Shown: piece by piece, positions 6,715 to 12,468 of the stretch | How positions within the stretch are numbered: position 1 is the first letter of the stretch | Layout: each line of letters opens with the position of its first letter | DNA from: Candidatus Woesearchaeota archaeon | GTDB taxonomy: Archaea; Nanobdellota; Nanobdellia; Woesearchaeales; UBA11576 | Assembly: GCA_027083015.1 (NCBI GenBank) | Contig: JALWQS010000138.1 | Coordinates: forward strand, 1-12,468 | Direction of reading: 5' to 3' | Length of the DNA: 12,468 nt | Notes under the pieces: model-generated | The model's database searches: none | The model's input: the letters and a program-made list of their open reading frames with translations, nothing else | What the model was told of the DNA's origin: nothing | Translations under genes and position numbers: made by a program

Positions 6715-6739
6715 GCTCTGCTTAGGCTTATCTCAGAGC
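6715..6739. repeat. Inverted repeat between convergent genes
   Basis: GCTCTG (6715-6720) and CAGAGC (6734-6739) form a perfect 6-bp stem with a 13-nt loop, in the 74-bp gap between the convergent taw1 and phosphoesterase genes. The position would suit a shared terminator, but no clear T-run follows on either side. Confidence 0.25.
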
Positions 6740-6781
6740 GTTATATCGTTGCCGCCTGTTACTGTTATATATCATTAAATA

Positions 6782-7378
6782 TCATATCTCATAGATTTTT
6801 CCTGCTGGTCCGGGATTCACCACTCTTGTCGGTCCTATCTTATCTTTAGCTCCGAAGTTCTCATGCAGGTGTCCGGATATTGCCAGCACAGGTTTCACCT
6901 TTTCTATGAATATGCGTATGCTTTTGCACCCCGCTGATTCGTTCCAGATCCTGTCCAGTTTGGTATCTGCTGGTGGTGCATGCGTGACTAATACCACTTT
7001 TTTTCCGGTTTCTGGATTTGGAAATTCTTTTTTTACCCATTGCTCGAATTCTTTGTCTCTTTTTGAGAATCCTCCTCCTCCCCAGCCTACGAACATATAT
7101 TCTCCGTCGATTATCTTGTTTTTGTGTAACCATATGATGTTCTGGCTTTTTTTGCATAGTTTTTTTGATTTTTTTTCTGTTTCGTGGTTTCCGTGGATAT
7201 ACAATACTGGTTTTCCTATAGCGTCGAGTCTTTGCATTATTGTTTCATAGTTATCTCCGAATATTGTCAGGTCTCCTCCGCAGATTATGTAATCTACATT
7301 TTCCTTATTAGCCATTCGTTCTATCCGGTCTAAAGCATCCTTATTTCCGTGCATATCAACAAATGCCAGTATTTTCAT
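6782..7378 (-). CDS. Calcineurin-like metallophosphoesterase
   Basis: A 198-aa protein with the full metallophosphoesterase metal-ligand set: DMH (8-10), GGD (34-36), GNHE (63-66), THAPP (132-136) and GHLHE (169-173). NPGP (188-191) near the end is common in YfcE/MJ0936-type enzymes. These cytoplasmic enzymes use two divalent metals to hydrolyse phosphomonoesters or phosphodiesters; the natural substrate cannot be read from sequence. All core motifs are intact. The start has no Shine-Dalgarno sequence but lies about 28 bp from ATTTAAAAA on its own strand (7402-7410), which fits a leaderless start. The gene stands alone, convergent with taw1 and divergent from the membrane protein gene. Confidence 0.88.
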   Translation of the reverse strand: MKILAFVDMHGNKDALDRIERMANKENVDYIICGGDLTIFGDNYETIMQRLDAIGKPVLYIHGNHETEKKSKKLCKKSQNIIWLHKNKIIDGEYMFVGWGGGGFSKRDKEFEQWVKKEFPNPETGKKVVLVTHAPPADTKLDRIWNESAGCKSIRIFIEKVKPVLAISGHLHENFGAKDKIGPTRVVNPGPAGKIYEI

Positions 7379-7401
7379 ACTCTTGGCTTACCTGCTTTCT
7401 G

Positions 7402-7410
7402 TTTTTAAAT
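7402..7410 (-). promoter_or_regulatory. TATA box of the phosphoesterase gene
   Basis: On the - strand this reads ATTTAAAAA, centred about 28 bp before the ATG at 7378. The spacing suits a leaderless archaeal transcript. Confidence 0.5.
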
Positions 7411-7430
7411 GTTTTGTACTGTAAATTAAG

Positions 7431-7506
7431 GACCAGCCCAGCAACTGACTGGTTAAGATCGCAACTATTGGGGTGTTGAATCTTATCCTGTGAAGAGCCG
7501 AACCAC
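7431..7506. other. GC-richer intergenic island with two hairpins
   Basis: About half of these 76 bases are G or C, well above the flanking intergenic DNA. GACCAG (7431-7436) can pair with CTGGTT (7449-7454). TAAGAT (7454-7459) pairs with ATCTTA (7480-7485), and inside it CAAC (7462-7465) pairs with GTTG (7475-7478). The island lies upstream of both divergent promoters, so it is not a leader of either gene. It could be a small RNA gene or an operator. I found no tRNA, C/D-box or H/ACA pattern that I would trust. Confidence 0.25.
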
Positions 7507-7512
7507 CATAAC

Positions 7513-7521
7513 ATTTTTAAA
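7513..7521 (+). promoter_or_regulatory. TATA box of the membrane protein gene
   Basis: ATTTTTAAA is centred about 27 bp before the ATG at 7545, and no Shine-Dalgarno sequence lies between. The start is therefore probably leaderless. Confidence 0.5.
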
Positions 7522-7544
7522 GGTCTTTCGCCATTGTTTATAGT

Positions 7545-8195
7545 ATGCACACATTGGTGGATAAAAGAGGTAAGAGGCATTTTTTTAGTCATATCTTTGA
7601 TAGTGATGGTTCTAAGAGACATGTATATCTTGGTTCTGAACCAAAGAAAGCTGTTGATCGGTTGGCTTTTCTTCGTTCTGAAAACTCTGGTTCTCGTATC
7701 GTAGATTCCAGTCTTTATAGGGAGATGGATGCTGTTAAGCTTCAGCTTTTGAAGTTAGGAGAGTTTGGTCATCCTTATGATGACATTCTTAAGGATATCA
7801 GAAAGCGTTATTATAAGAGGTTTTATGCTGAGAAGGTTCTTGAAAAGCACGGTCTTGATGATGTCCCTGTTCCTTCCCGATTATCTTTAGGTTCAGTCTT
7901 GATTATCCTTTTCTCTCTTGTAGGGATTATAGGTCTTCTGGCTTTTTTTCCTGACGCTGGCATTACGGGTCATGCTGTTGCTAAGGTTTCCGATCATTGG
8001 TTTTCACCTGTGGTTGGTTCTTGGAAACTTGTGTTTCAGAGTCTTGGTTCTTTTGTTTCTTCCCTTGCGTCTTCCTTTGTGGTTATGGCTTTGGTCCTTG
8101 CTAGTCTTTTGGCTTATGGTGCTCAGAAGGCAGAGAAGCGGATCCTTTATCGTGATGAGGAGTATAAGCATCCTTTGATGAGAAAGGGTGATTGA
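7545..8195 (+). CDS. Two-helix membrane protein with ITGHAV segment
   Basis: A 216-aa protein of unknown function. The first 110 residues are soluble and basic/acidic mixed, including a short domain (HTLVDKRGKRHFF, then VYLGSEPKKAVDRL) and a charged helix. Two probable membrane helices follow, about 114-135 and 165-191, separated by a loop containing ITGHAV (140-145). ITG-x-A-V next to a membrane helix recurs in Woesearchaeota-like proteins (from memory). The tail is short and charged. By the positive-inside rule both termini are probably cytoplasmic. The stop codon lies only 8 bp from the end of the convergent VWA gene. I do not assign a function. Confidence 0.75.
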   Translation: MHTLVDKRGKRHFFSHIFDSDGSKRHVYLGSEPKKAVDRLAFLRSENSGSRIVDSSLYREMDAVKLQLLKLGEFGHPYDDILKDIRKRYYKRFYAEKVLEKHGLDDVPVPSRLSLGSVLIILFSLVGIIGLLAFFPDAGITGHAVAKVSDHWFSPVVGSWKLVFQSLGSFVSSLASSFVVMALVLASLLAYGAQKAEKRILYRDEEYKHPLMRKGD

Positions 8196-8203
8196 GTGCT
8201 GGT

Positions 8204-9295
8204 TCATATCACTCTATAATAGTCTTCCAGAACTATCTGGTTTATCTCTTTCAGGTCTTTTACCACGTATAGTTTTCCTTTGCCTGCTTCTACCAGTTTT
8301 TCGGCAAGTTTTTTTCCTTTATTGTCCAGGTTTATCCCTATGACTGATATTGTTATCCCTTGTGCTCTTGCTGTGGCTGCTGCTTTTAGTGTCTCTTTTT
8401 CGGGCTCGTCCCCTTTTGTCGGTAATGCGTCTGTCAGCAGTAAGAGATGTTTTGTCACTTCCGTGAGTGGGAACATCTGTGTTGCTCTGTTTATGGTGAC
8501 TGCAATGTCGGTCTCTGCTGCTGCTTTTATTCTTGTTATCGCTTTTAACAGCATCGTGAAGTCTATTGTCGGTTCTACTGCTTTTTCTATCTCTGTTCCG
8601 AAGACTATCAATCCTACTTTATCTTTGTGTTTTATCGCTTGGTAAGCTAGTGCTACTCCTGCTTTTTTGCACATGCTTATCTTGTCGCCTTTCATGGATC
8701 CTGAACTGTCCAGTCCATAGATGAGATATACTTCCCCTTTGCTTCCTCGTTCGTTGGTTTTCAGGTCTTCTGGCCTTATGGTCTCATGCCCTCTTCGTAT
8801 CGCTGTCTTTACAGATTTTTTTATGGCTATGTCTTTATACCTGTCTCCTTTTCTGTAGTTTCTGACTTCTATCTTATCTCCGTATATGGATGTTTTTTTA
8901 TGTATCCTTTCTCCGTATATCCCTCTGGGAACGATCTTGTCCAATTCTTGTATGCATAGTATTGCTGAAGCTAGTTCTATCCCTTTTTCTGTTATGAGTC
9001 CTTCTTTATCTATCACTTTGTCTCGTTTCATGTTTTCCAGTTTCTCATCTATCCTTTTTTTCAGCTCTCTCTGGAATTCAGGTATCCCTATGTTCTTTTC
9101 TATGTAGTCGGGGTTGTATCCTGATATAGCTCTTACCAGTGATTCTCCCATTATGCTTTTGGTCATTGCGTAGTTCTTGACGAATTTTTCGAATAGAAGG
9201 TCTGGTGTGAAGGCTCCTATGCCTCTGTTGAGGCTTTCTTGTATGATATTTCCTTCATCTATCTTTTCCTGATCGTTTTCCAGGACTGAATGCAT
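8204..9295 (-). CDS. VWA-domain protein paired with AAA+ ATPase
   Basis: At least 363 aa. The N-terminal 180 residues are helical and charged (for example FTPDLLFEKFVKNY and GYNPDYIEKNIGIPEFQREL). Residues about 187-360 form a von Willebrand factor A domain with an intact metal site: DSSGS (196-200), Thr262 and TDA (288-290). VWA proteins next to MoxR/ChlI-type ATPases usually act as partners in remodelling or metal insertion. ATG 9295 is the first usual start codon, but it has no Shine-Dalgarno sequence. The frame stays open and protein-like for another 48 codons upstream, into the AAA+ gene, so the true N-terminus is uncertain. It may start at an unusual codon or be made as a frameshift fusion. 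Confidence 0.82.
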   Translation of the reverse strand: MHSVLENDQEKIDEGNIIQESLNRGIGAFTPDLLFEKFVKNYAMTKSIMGESLVRAISGYNPDYIEKNIGIPEFQRELKKRIDEKLENMKRDKVIDKEGLITEKGIELASAILCIQELDKIVPRGIYGERIHKKTSIYGDKIEVRNYRKGDRYKDIAIKKSVKTAIRRGHETIRPEDLKTNERGSKGEVYLIYGLDSSGSMKGDKISMCKKAGVALAYQAIKHKDKVGLIVFGTEIEKAVEPTIDFTMLLKAITRIKAAAETDIAVTINRATQMFPLTEVTKHLLLLTDALPTKGDEPEKETLKAAATARAQGITISVIGINLDNKGKKLAEKLVEAGKGKLYVVKDLKEINQIVLEDYYRVI

Positions 9296-9439
9296 AAGTT
9301 TCTCATCTATGTCATCTAATTTTAGTTTTCCCTGTAGCTCGTCTATCTTTTCAAATTTTGATATGTCTATGCTTTTATCTTCTTTTTCTCTTTCTTCTGC
9401 TTTGCCGCTGCTGTTAGGGAATATCCCCTGCTTCTTTTC
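9296..9439 (-). other. Upstream in-frame extension of the VWA frame
   Basis: The VWA frame is open from just after a TAG at 9440-9442. It encodes a charged segment including SKFEKIDELQGKLKLDDIDE that runs straight into the VWA protein. It contains no ATG, GTG or TTG. Its 5' end overlaps the last 26 nt of the AAA+ gene. The acidic, heptad-like composition resembles the adjacent N-terminal VWA sequence, which suggests that it is translated. Confidence 0.45.
9413..9429 (-). promoter_or_regulatory. Candidate +1 frameshift site at the AAA+ stop
   Basis: On the - strand the AAA+ gene ends AGGGG-ATATT-CCC-TAA-C. CCC before a stop allows tRNA-Pro to slip +1 to CCT, C after the stop weakens termination, and AGGGG is SD-like. 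The layout recalls the bacterial prfB site (AGGGGG-TAT-CTT-TGA-C). A +1 shift here enters exactly the open VWA frame. Whether it happens is inference. Confidence 0.3.
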
Positions 9440-10436
9440 CTAACCCTTGTTTTTCTATGAAGTCTTTTAGTTGTTTCTTTAAGAATTCTCGTGGTGTCTG
9501 CAGGTATTGTGCTGATGGTTTGAGTTTTATCCTGTGGCTTAGTACGCTGAATAGAACCTTTTGTACGTCTTCCCATTCTACTGTTTCTTTGCCTTTGAGC
9601 ATCGCTTGTGTCTGTCCTCTTTCATAAAGTCCTATTGTCGCTCTTACGCTTGGCAGTTTTTCCAGCTTGTCATTGTCTCTTAGTTCTCTTACGAAAAGCA
9701 CGAGCGTTCTTCTTACGTCTGGCGGCACGTTTATGAGCTTTTTTGCTGTCTTCTCTACTATCTCTTCTTCCTCTTCTTGTGTTTCGGGGTAGGTCATATA
9801 TGCTACGTCGAACCGGTCCATCAATACTGTGCTTATGCTTTCTGTTGATGTATCTTCTGGATTCATCGTCGCTATGAACAGGAAGTTCGCCTCAAAGTCT
9901 ATGTCATAGCTTCCTATAGTGACTATTTTTTCCTGCAGCGCTTGTAGTAATGCATTCTGCAGTTTCTCTCCGCACCTGTTCAGTTCATCGAAGAACAGCA
10001 CTCCGTTGTTTGCTTTGAATATCTTTCCCGGGGTGAATGCTTCTATGCTTAATGGTCCGTATTTGATAGCTTTGGCGGGGTCTATATCTCCTATCAGGTC
10101 TTCGGCTGTCAGGTCTGGGCTTCCTTGTACTCTGACGAAGCGTTCTGATCCTGCTATCTTCTTTTTCTTTGTTGTTCTTCCTGCTTTGCATTCAGGACAG
10201 ACCGGGTTTTCAGGGTCACAATGGTATGGGCAGTCCATCACTTCTATCTCTGGTAGAAGTTCTGACACGTTTTTGGCCAGTGTTGTCTTTCCTACTCCTG
10301 GCGGCCCTACTATGATCAGGTTTCTTCCTGCCATCAAAGCTGATTTTACTGTTTCTTTGACAGCATCTTGTCCTATTATGCTTGTAAAGTCTTGTCCTTC
10401 GAGGAATGCTTCTGTTAGTTGTTTTGTCAGTTTCAT
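9414..10436 (-). CDS. MoxR/ChlI-like AAA+ ATPase with four-cysteine insert
   Basis: A 340-aa AAA+ ATPase. It has Walker A GPPGVGKTT (44-52), Walker B LFFDELNR (147-154), sensor-1 IATMN (188-192) and an arginine-finger region DRFD (207-210). Between Walker A and B is an insert with Cys69, Cys73, Cys80 and Cys83 (DCPYHCDPENPVCPEC), a probable zinc-binding knuckle seen in archaeal Mg-chelatase/MoxR-like ATPases. These form hexameric cytoplasmic ATPases that act with a VWA partner, here encoded directly downstream. The substrate is unknown. A TATA-like box about 26 bp upstream suggests a leaderless start, although GAGG also lies 7 nt before ATG. The 3' end overlaps the open VWA frame. Confidence 0.9.
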   Translation of the reverse strand: MKLTKQLTEAFLEGQDFTSIIGQDAVKETVKSALMAGRNLIIVGPPGVGKTTLAKNVSELLPEIEVMDCPYHCDPENPVCPECKAGRTTKKKKIAGSERFVRVQGSPDLTAEDLIGDIDPAKAIKYGPLSIEAFTPGKIFKANNGVLFFDELNRCGEKLQNALLQALQEKIVTIGSYDIDFEANFLFIATMNPEDTSTESISTVLMDRFDVAYMTYPETQEEEEEIVEKTAKKLINVPPDVRRTLVLFVRELRDNDKLEKLPSVRATIGLYERGQTQAMLKGKETVEWEDVQKVLFSVLSHRIKLKPSAQYLQTPREFLKKQLKDFIEKQGLGKEAGDIP

Positions 10437-10457
10437 GCTTTAGCCTCGGTTTGTGTC

Positions 10458-10468
10458 ATATTTAAACC
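10458..10468 (-). promoter_or_regulatory. TATA box of the AAA+/VWA pair
   Basis: On the - strand GGTTTAAATATG contains a good TATA-like core, about 26 bp before the ATG at 10436. It implies that the AAA+/VWA pair has its own promoter, separate from the nucleotidyltransferase gene 90 bp upstream. Confidence 0.5.
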
Positions 10469-10525
10469 TTTTTGCATAGGTTTTTATTCTTCCTTGTCTT
10501 GACTGAAACGTTTTGTCTTTGCGCA

Positions 10526-12004
10526 TTAAGCTACGCTTGATCTATTGTCCCTTTTTTCTTTCAGTGTTCTTACTGTTTTCTTTGCGAATTCTTTGAACCC
10601 TTCCTGATTGTCTTGTTCCTTGCAAGCCTTTATCGTTGGTGGTGTTGTTGCCGGACTTTTCCAGTTAGCTATCGGTTTCAGCACTTTTCTCATCACATAA
10701 GCTGTGGGTACTAGGAAGTTTATGTCTCCTTGTGGTGTGCAGAAGTATAGGTAATGTTTTTTCTCTCCGTCATTGTCTACTGCTTCTTTTATACATGTGT
10801 GCAGGTCTAGGATCCCTTCTTTTACTGCTTTGAATGCCATCGCAGGGTTCGGATAATGGTTGAAGTTCTTGTTAAGATGTGTTATGTCTTCGTTTTTTAT
10901 CCCTTTTAGCTGGTTGCTTTCGATGATCACTGGCCGGCCTTTTTTTTCGTCATAAAATGCTGCTCCGCCTTTCTGTGGTTTTAGCGGGTTCTGCCCTACT
11001 ATCTCCATGACCATCCCGTATCCTTTCTCTCCGAGTTCCAATGCTAAGGCTAGGCTGTGCCAGTCTATGGCTCCTGTCAGGTATGTTATGTCTTCTATTG
11101 AGTATGAGAGAAGGTCTTTTTTCTGTTTCAGAAGATCTTCGAACTCATAGCTTTTGAGATATATCTTTTGCTCATCTATTATGTAATATATCTCATCATC
11201 GTGTGTTTTTTGCATCACCATCTGTCCGTGGTTGTGAAGTCTTTTGTGGCTATCGTGGCTTTCGTCATAGAAAGGTTCTCCGTCTCTTATGTCTATTCCA
11301 TGAAAGCTTTTTTGTACCATGAAGAATACATTTTCAGGATCCAATCCAAAATAATTGTTGGTTATCCATTCTTTTGTTATCTGTTCTTCTGTTTTCTCGT
11401 TGAGTATTATTAGCATGCTTTGTTTTTTTATTGTCTCGTCAGGATCTTTTCCGTATTTTCTTGCAAGTTTTCTTATGTCAAATATCAGTTGCAGTATGTG
11501 TCTTGTTCCGAGGTTCAATGGTAATAGCTCTTCTGGTCTGCACCCCATCTGTTCTTCTATTTTTTCAGCTGTAAGTTTTTTGAGCAGTTCTTTTTTCTTT
11601 TCCGGCCGGTCTTGATAATCCTTTTCTATCTCTCTTCTTTGTAGTTCGATTATCTTTTCTGTTGTCAGTTCATTAGGATAGATCAGGTATTTTGTTCCCA
11701 GTCCCAGTCTTGTTGCTTCTCCTGCCGCCGCGTGTTCCCAGAAGACTTCTCCTTTCAGTACTGCTTCTTCTGCTTTTCTTATGTCTATCTTGTCTTCATC
11801 CAGTATATGCACATGTTCTTCGCTTAACGGTTTTAGGTGTTCCAGGTTCTCGTACTCATTCAGCTCTGTTATCGCTTCTTTGACTGCATTGATGTTTATC
11901 TTTGAGGGATCTTCAAAGAAATCTTTTAGTTTCCATTTGAGGTATTCTATGCTGCTTTCCTTGTAAGTTTCTACTGAGTCCAGAACTATTACGGGTTTTG
12001 TCAT
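10526..12004 (-). CDS. UDPGP-family (UGPase/UAP-like) nucleotidyltransferase
   Basis: A 492-aa protein that resembles the UDPGP family, which joins UTP to sugar-1-phosphates (glucose, GlcNAc or other). Recognisable blocks: HAAAGEATRLGLGTKYL (91-107, replacing the LxGGxGTRLG nucleotide loop), LNEKTEEQI (201-209), NNYFGLDPENVFFMVQ (216-231), HNHGQMVMQ (257-265), GAIDWHSLALALEL (311-324, the VDN-type metal region) and KGGAAFYDEKKGRPVIIES (345-363). The first loop is divergent, so the sugar and even the nucleotide are open. The start is well set by Shine-Dalgarno AGGAGGTG at 12013-12020. Its neighbours (cca upstream, AAA+ downstream) do not reveal the pathway. Confidence 0.72.
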   Translation of the reverse strand: MTKPVIVLDSVETYKESSIEYLKWKLKDFFEDPSKININAVKEAITELNEYENLEHLKPLSEEHVHILDEDKIDIRKAEEAVLKGEVFWEHAAAGEATRLGLGTKYLIYPNELTTEKIIELQRREIEKDYQDRPEKKKELLKKLTAEKIEEQMGCRPEELLPLNLGTRHILQLIFDIRKLARKYGKDPDETIKKQSMLIILNEKTEEQITKEWITNNYFGLDPENVFFMVQKSFHGIDIRDGEPFYDESHDSHKRLHNHGQMVMQKTHDDEIYYIIDEQKIYLKSYEFEDLLKQKKDLLSYSIEDITYLTGAIDWHSLALALELGEKGYGMVMEIVGQNPLKPQKGGAAFYDEKKGRPVIIESNQLKGIKNEDITHLNKNFNHYPNPAMAFKAVKEGILDLHTCIKEAVDNDGEKKHYLYFCTPQGDINFLVPTAYVMRKVLKPIANWKSPATTPPTIKACKEQDNQEGFKEFAKKTVRTLKEKRDNRSSVA

Positions 12005-12012
12005 CTTCTCGC

Positions 12013-12020
12013 CACCTCCT
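12013..12020 (-). promoter_or_regulatory. Strong Shine-Dalgarno site
   Basis: AGGAGGTG on the - strand, 8 nt before the ATG at 12004, is a near-complete match to the archaeal 16S anti-Shine-Dalgarno sequence. It fixes the start of the nucleotidyltransferase gene. Confidence 0.8.
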
Positions 12021-12136
12021 GAAAGGTTTATGTCTGTCAGGTTTGCTAATCTCTAGCTTGCTTTACAGCGTTTGTTTTATGATATTACCTTTCTGCTTGC
12101 CTTATGGTCAGTTCGGGGTTTTAGAGAGTTTTTGTT

Positions 12137-12468
12137 TTAAGCCTTTATGATCTTTATATTCTTGACTTTCTGTTTTATCAGAGGGTCTTTTATTGCGTCT
12201 TTGACCAGATCTTCAGCTTTCACGTATTTTCTTTTCACATAGGTGCATATTCTTCCTTTTTCCGTGAATGTTTTTTTGTGTTTGATCTTGAAGCTTTTGA
12301 CTCTCTCTTTCTCGTTCAGCGGGGGTCCTAACCATTTTGTTATCGGAAATAGGTCTTTTGGGTCCAGGATGTACCAGAAGAGCGCTTTTCCCTTCTTATC
12401 CCAATCCCATCCTGCTTCTTTCACGTCAAAGTCATAGAATCTTAATTGATTATTTATCTGTTTCATTG
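12137..12468 (-). CDS. cca: Archaeal CCA-adding enzyme, C-terminal part (cut by window edge)
   Basis: About 109 residues are visible; the gene continues past the right edge, so the methionine at 12466 is probably internal. It matches the C-terminal domain of archaeal class I CCA-adding enzymes: ALFWYILDPKDLFPITKWLGPPL, with the conserved hydrophobic-GPP block (about 47-50), a Phe-x3-His/Lys helix and KGRICTYVKRKY followed by a final helix. The enzyme adds the 3' CCA to tRNAs in the cytoplasm; the catalytic N-terminal half lies outside the window. It is followed at 132 bp by the nucleotidyltransferase gene on the same strand. Confidence 0.72.
   Translation of the reverse strand, partial: MKQINNQLRFYDFDVKEAGWDWDKKGKALFWYILDPKDLFPITKWLGPPLNEKERVKSFKIKHKKTFTEKGRICTYVKRKYVKAEDLVKDAIKDPLIKQKVKNIKIIKA

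Noticed and set aside
7431..7506. tRNA or C/D-box RNA in the intergenic island
   Set aside because: No cloverleaf with a T-loop GTTCRANNC and no paired RUGAUGA/CUGA boxes at proper spacing were found on either strand.
9919..10443. + strand open frame (174 codons) opposite the AAA+ gene
   Set aside because: It is a Ser/Phe-rich shadow of A-rich codons; the - strand has intact Walker A, Walker B and cysteine motifs.

Overview
The window looks like chromosomal DNA of an uncultivated, low-GC archaeon, probably of the DPANN group (Woesearchaeota/Pacearchaeota-like). The evidence is an archaeal-type wyosine enzyme (Taw1/TYW1), the C-terminal part of an archaeal class I CCA-adding enzyme, a 3'-half match to the archaeal MtrA methyltransferase family, archaeal TATA boxes 25-30 nt upstream of several start codons (leaderless starts), Shine-Dalgarno sites matching AGGAGGTGAT inside operons, and a two-helix membrane protein with an ITGHAV segment of the kind I associate with Woesearchaeota. 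The lineage is inferred from these features, not proven.

Left third (1-4.8 kb, + strand): a thymidylate block. A possible leaderless 30-codon ORF overlaps a two-domain ThyX protein; then come a thymidylate kinase, an MtrA-like/ThyA fusion protein and a second thymidylate kinase. The block therefore carries two synthase-plus-kinase pairs, built on the two unrelated thymidylate synthase folds. A 13-base promoter-like sequence is repeated exactly in front of both pairs. Both kinases lack the usual P-loop lysine, and the two ThyX domains keep complementary halves of the ThyX signature. This is the most unusual part of the window.

Middle (4.8-8.2 kb): a gene-free stretch of about 400 bp with several inverted repeats; then two divergent genes (a small protein resembling PepSY proteins on the - strand, taw1 on the + strand) that appear to share one TATA-like element; a - strand calcineurin-like phosphoesterase; a divergent promoter region with a GC-richer island; and a + strand membrane protein.

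Right third (8.2-12.5 kb, - strand): in transcription order, the 3' end of cca, a UDPGP-family nucleotidyltransferase, a MoxR/ChlI-like AAA+ ATPase and a VWA protein. The AAA+ and VWA genes form the usual ATPase-plus-VWA pair. The VWA reading frame continues upstream into the end of the AAA+ gene with no normal start codon, and the AAA+ gene ends in CCC-TAA-C, a sequence compatible with +1 frameshifting.

Across the window the + strand is T-rich whichever way genes point: + strand genes prefer T-ending codons and - strand genes prefer A-ending codons. I found no tRNA, rRNA, CRISPR array, transposase or virion gene.
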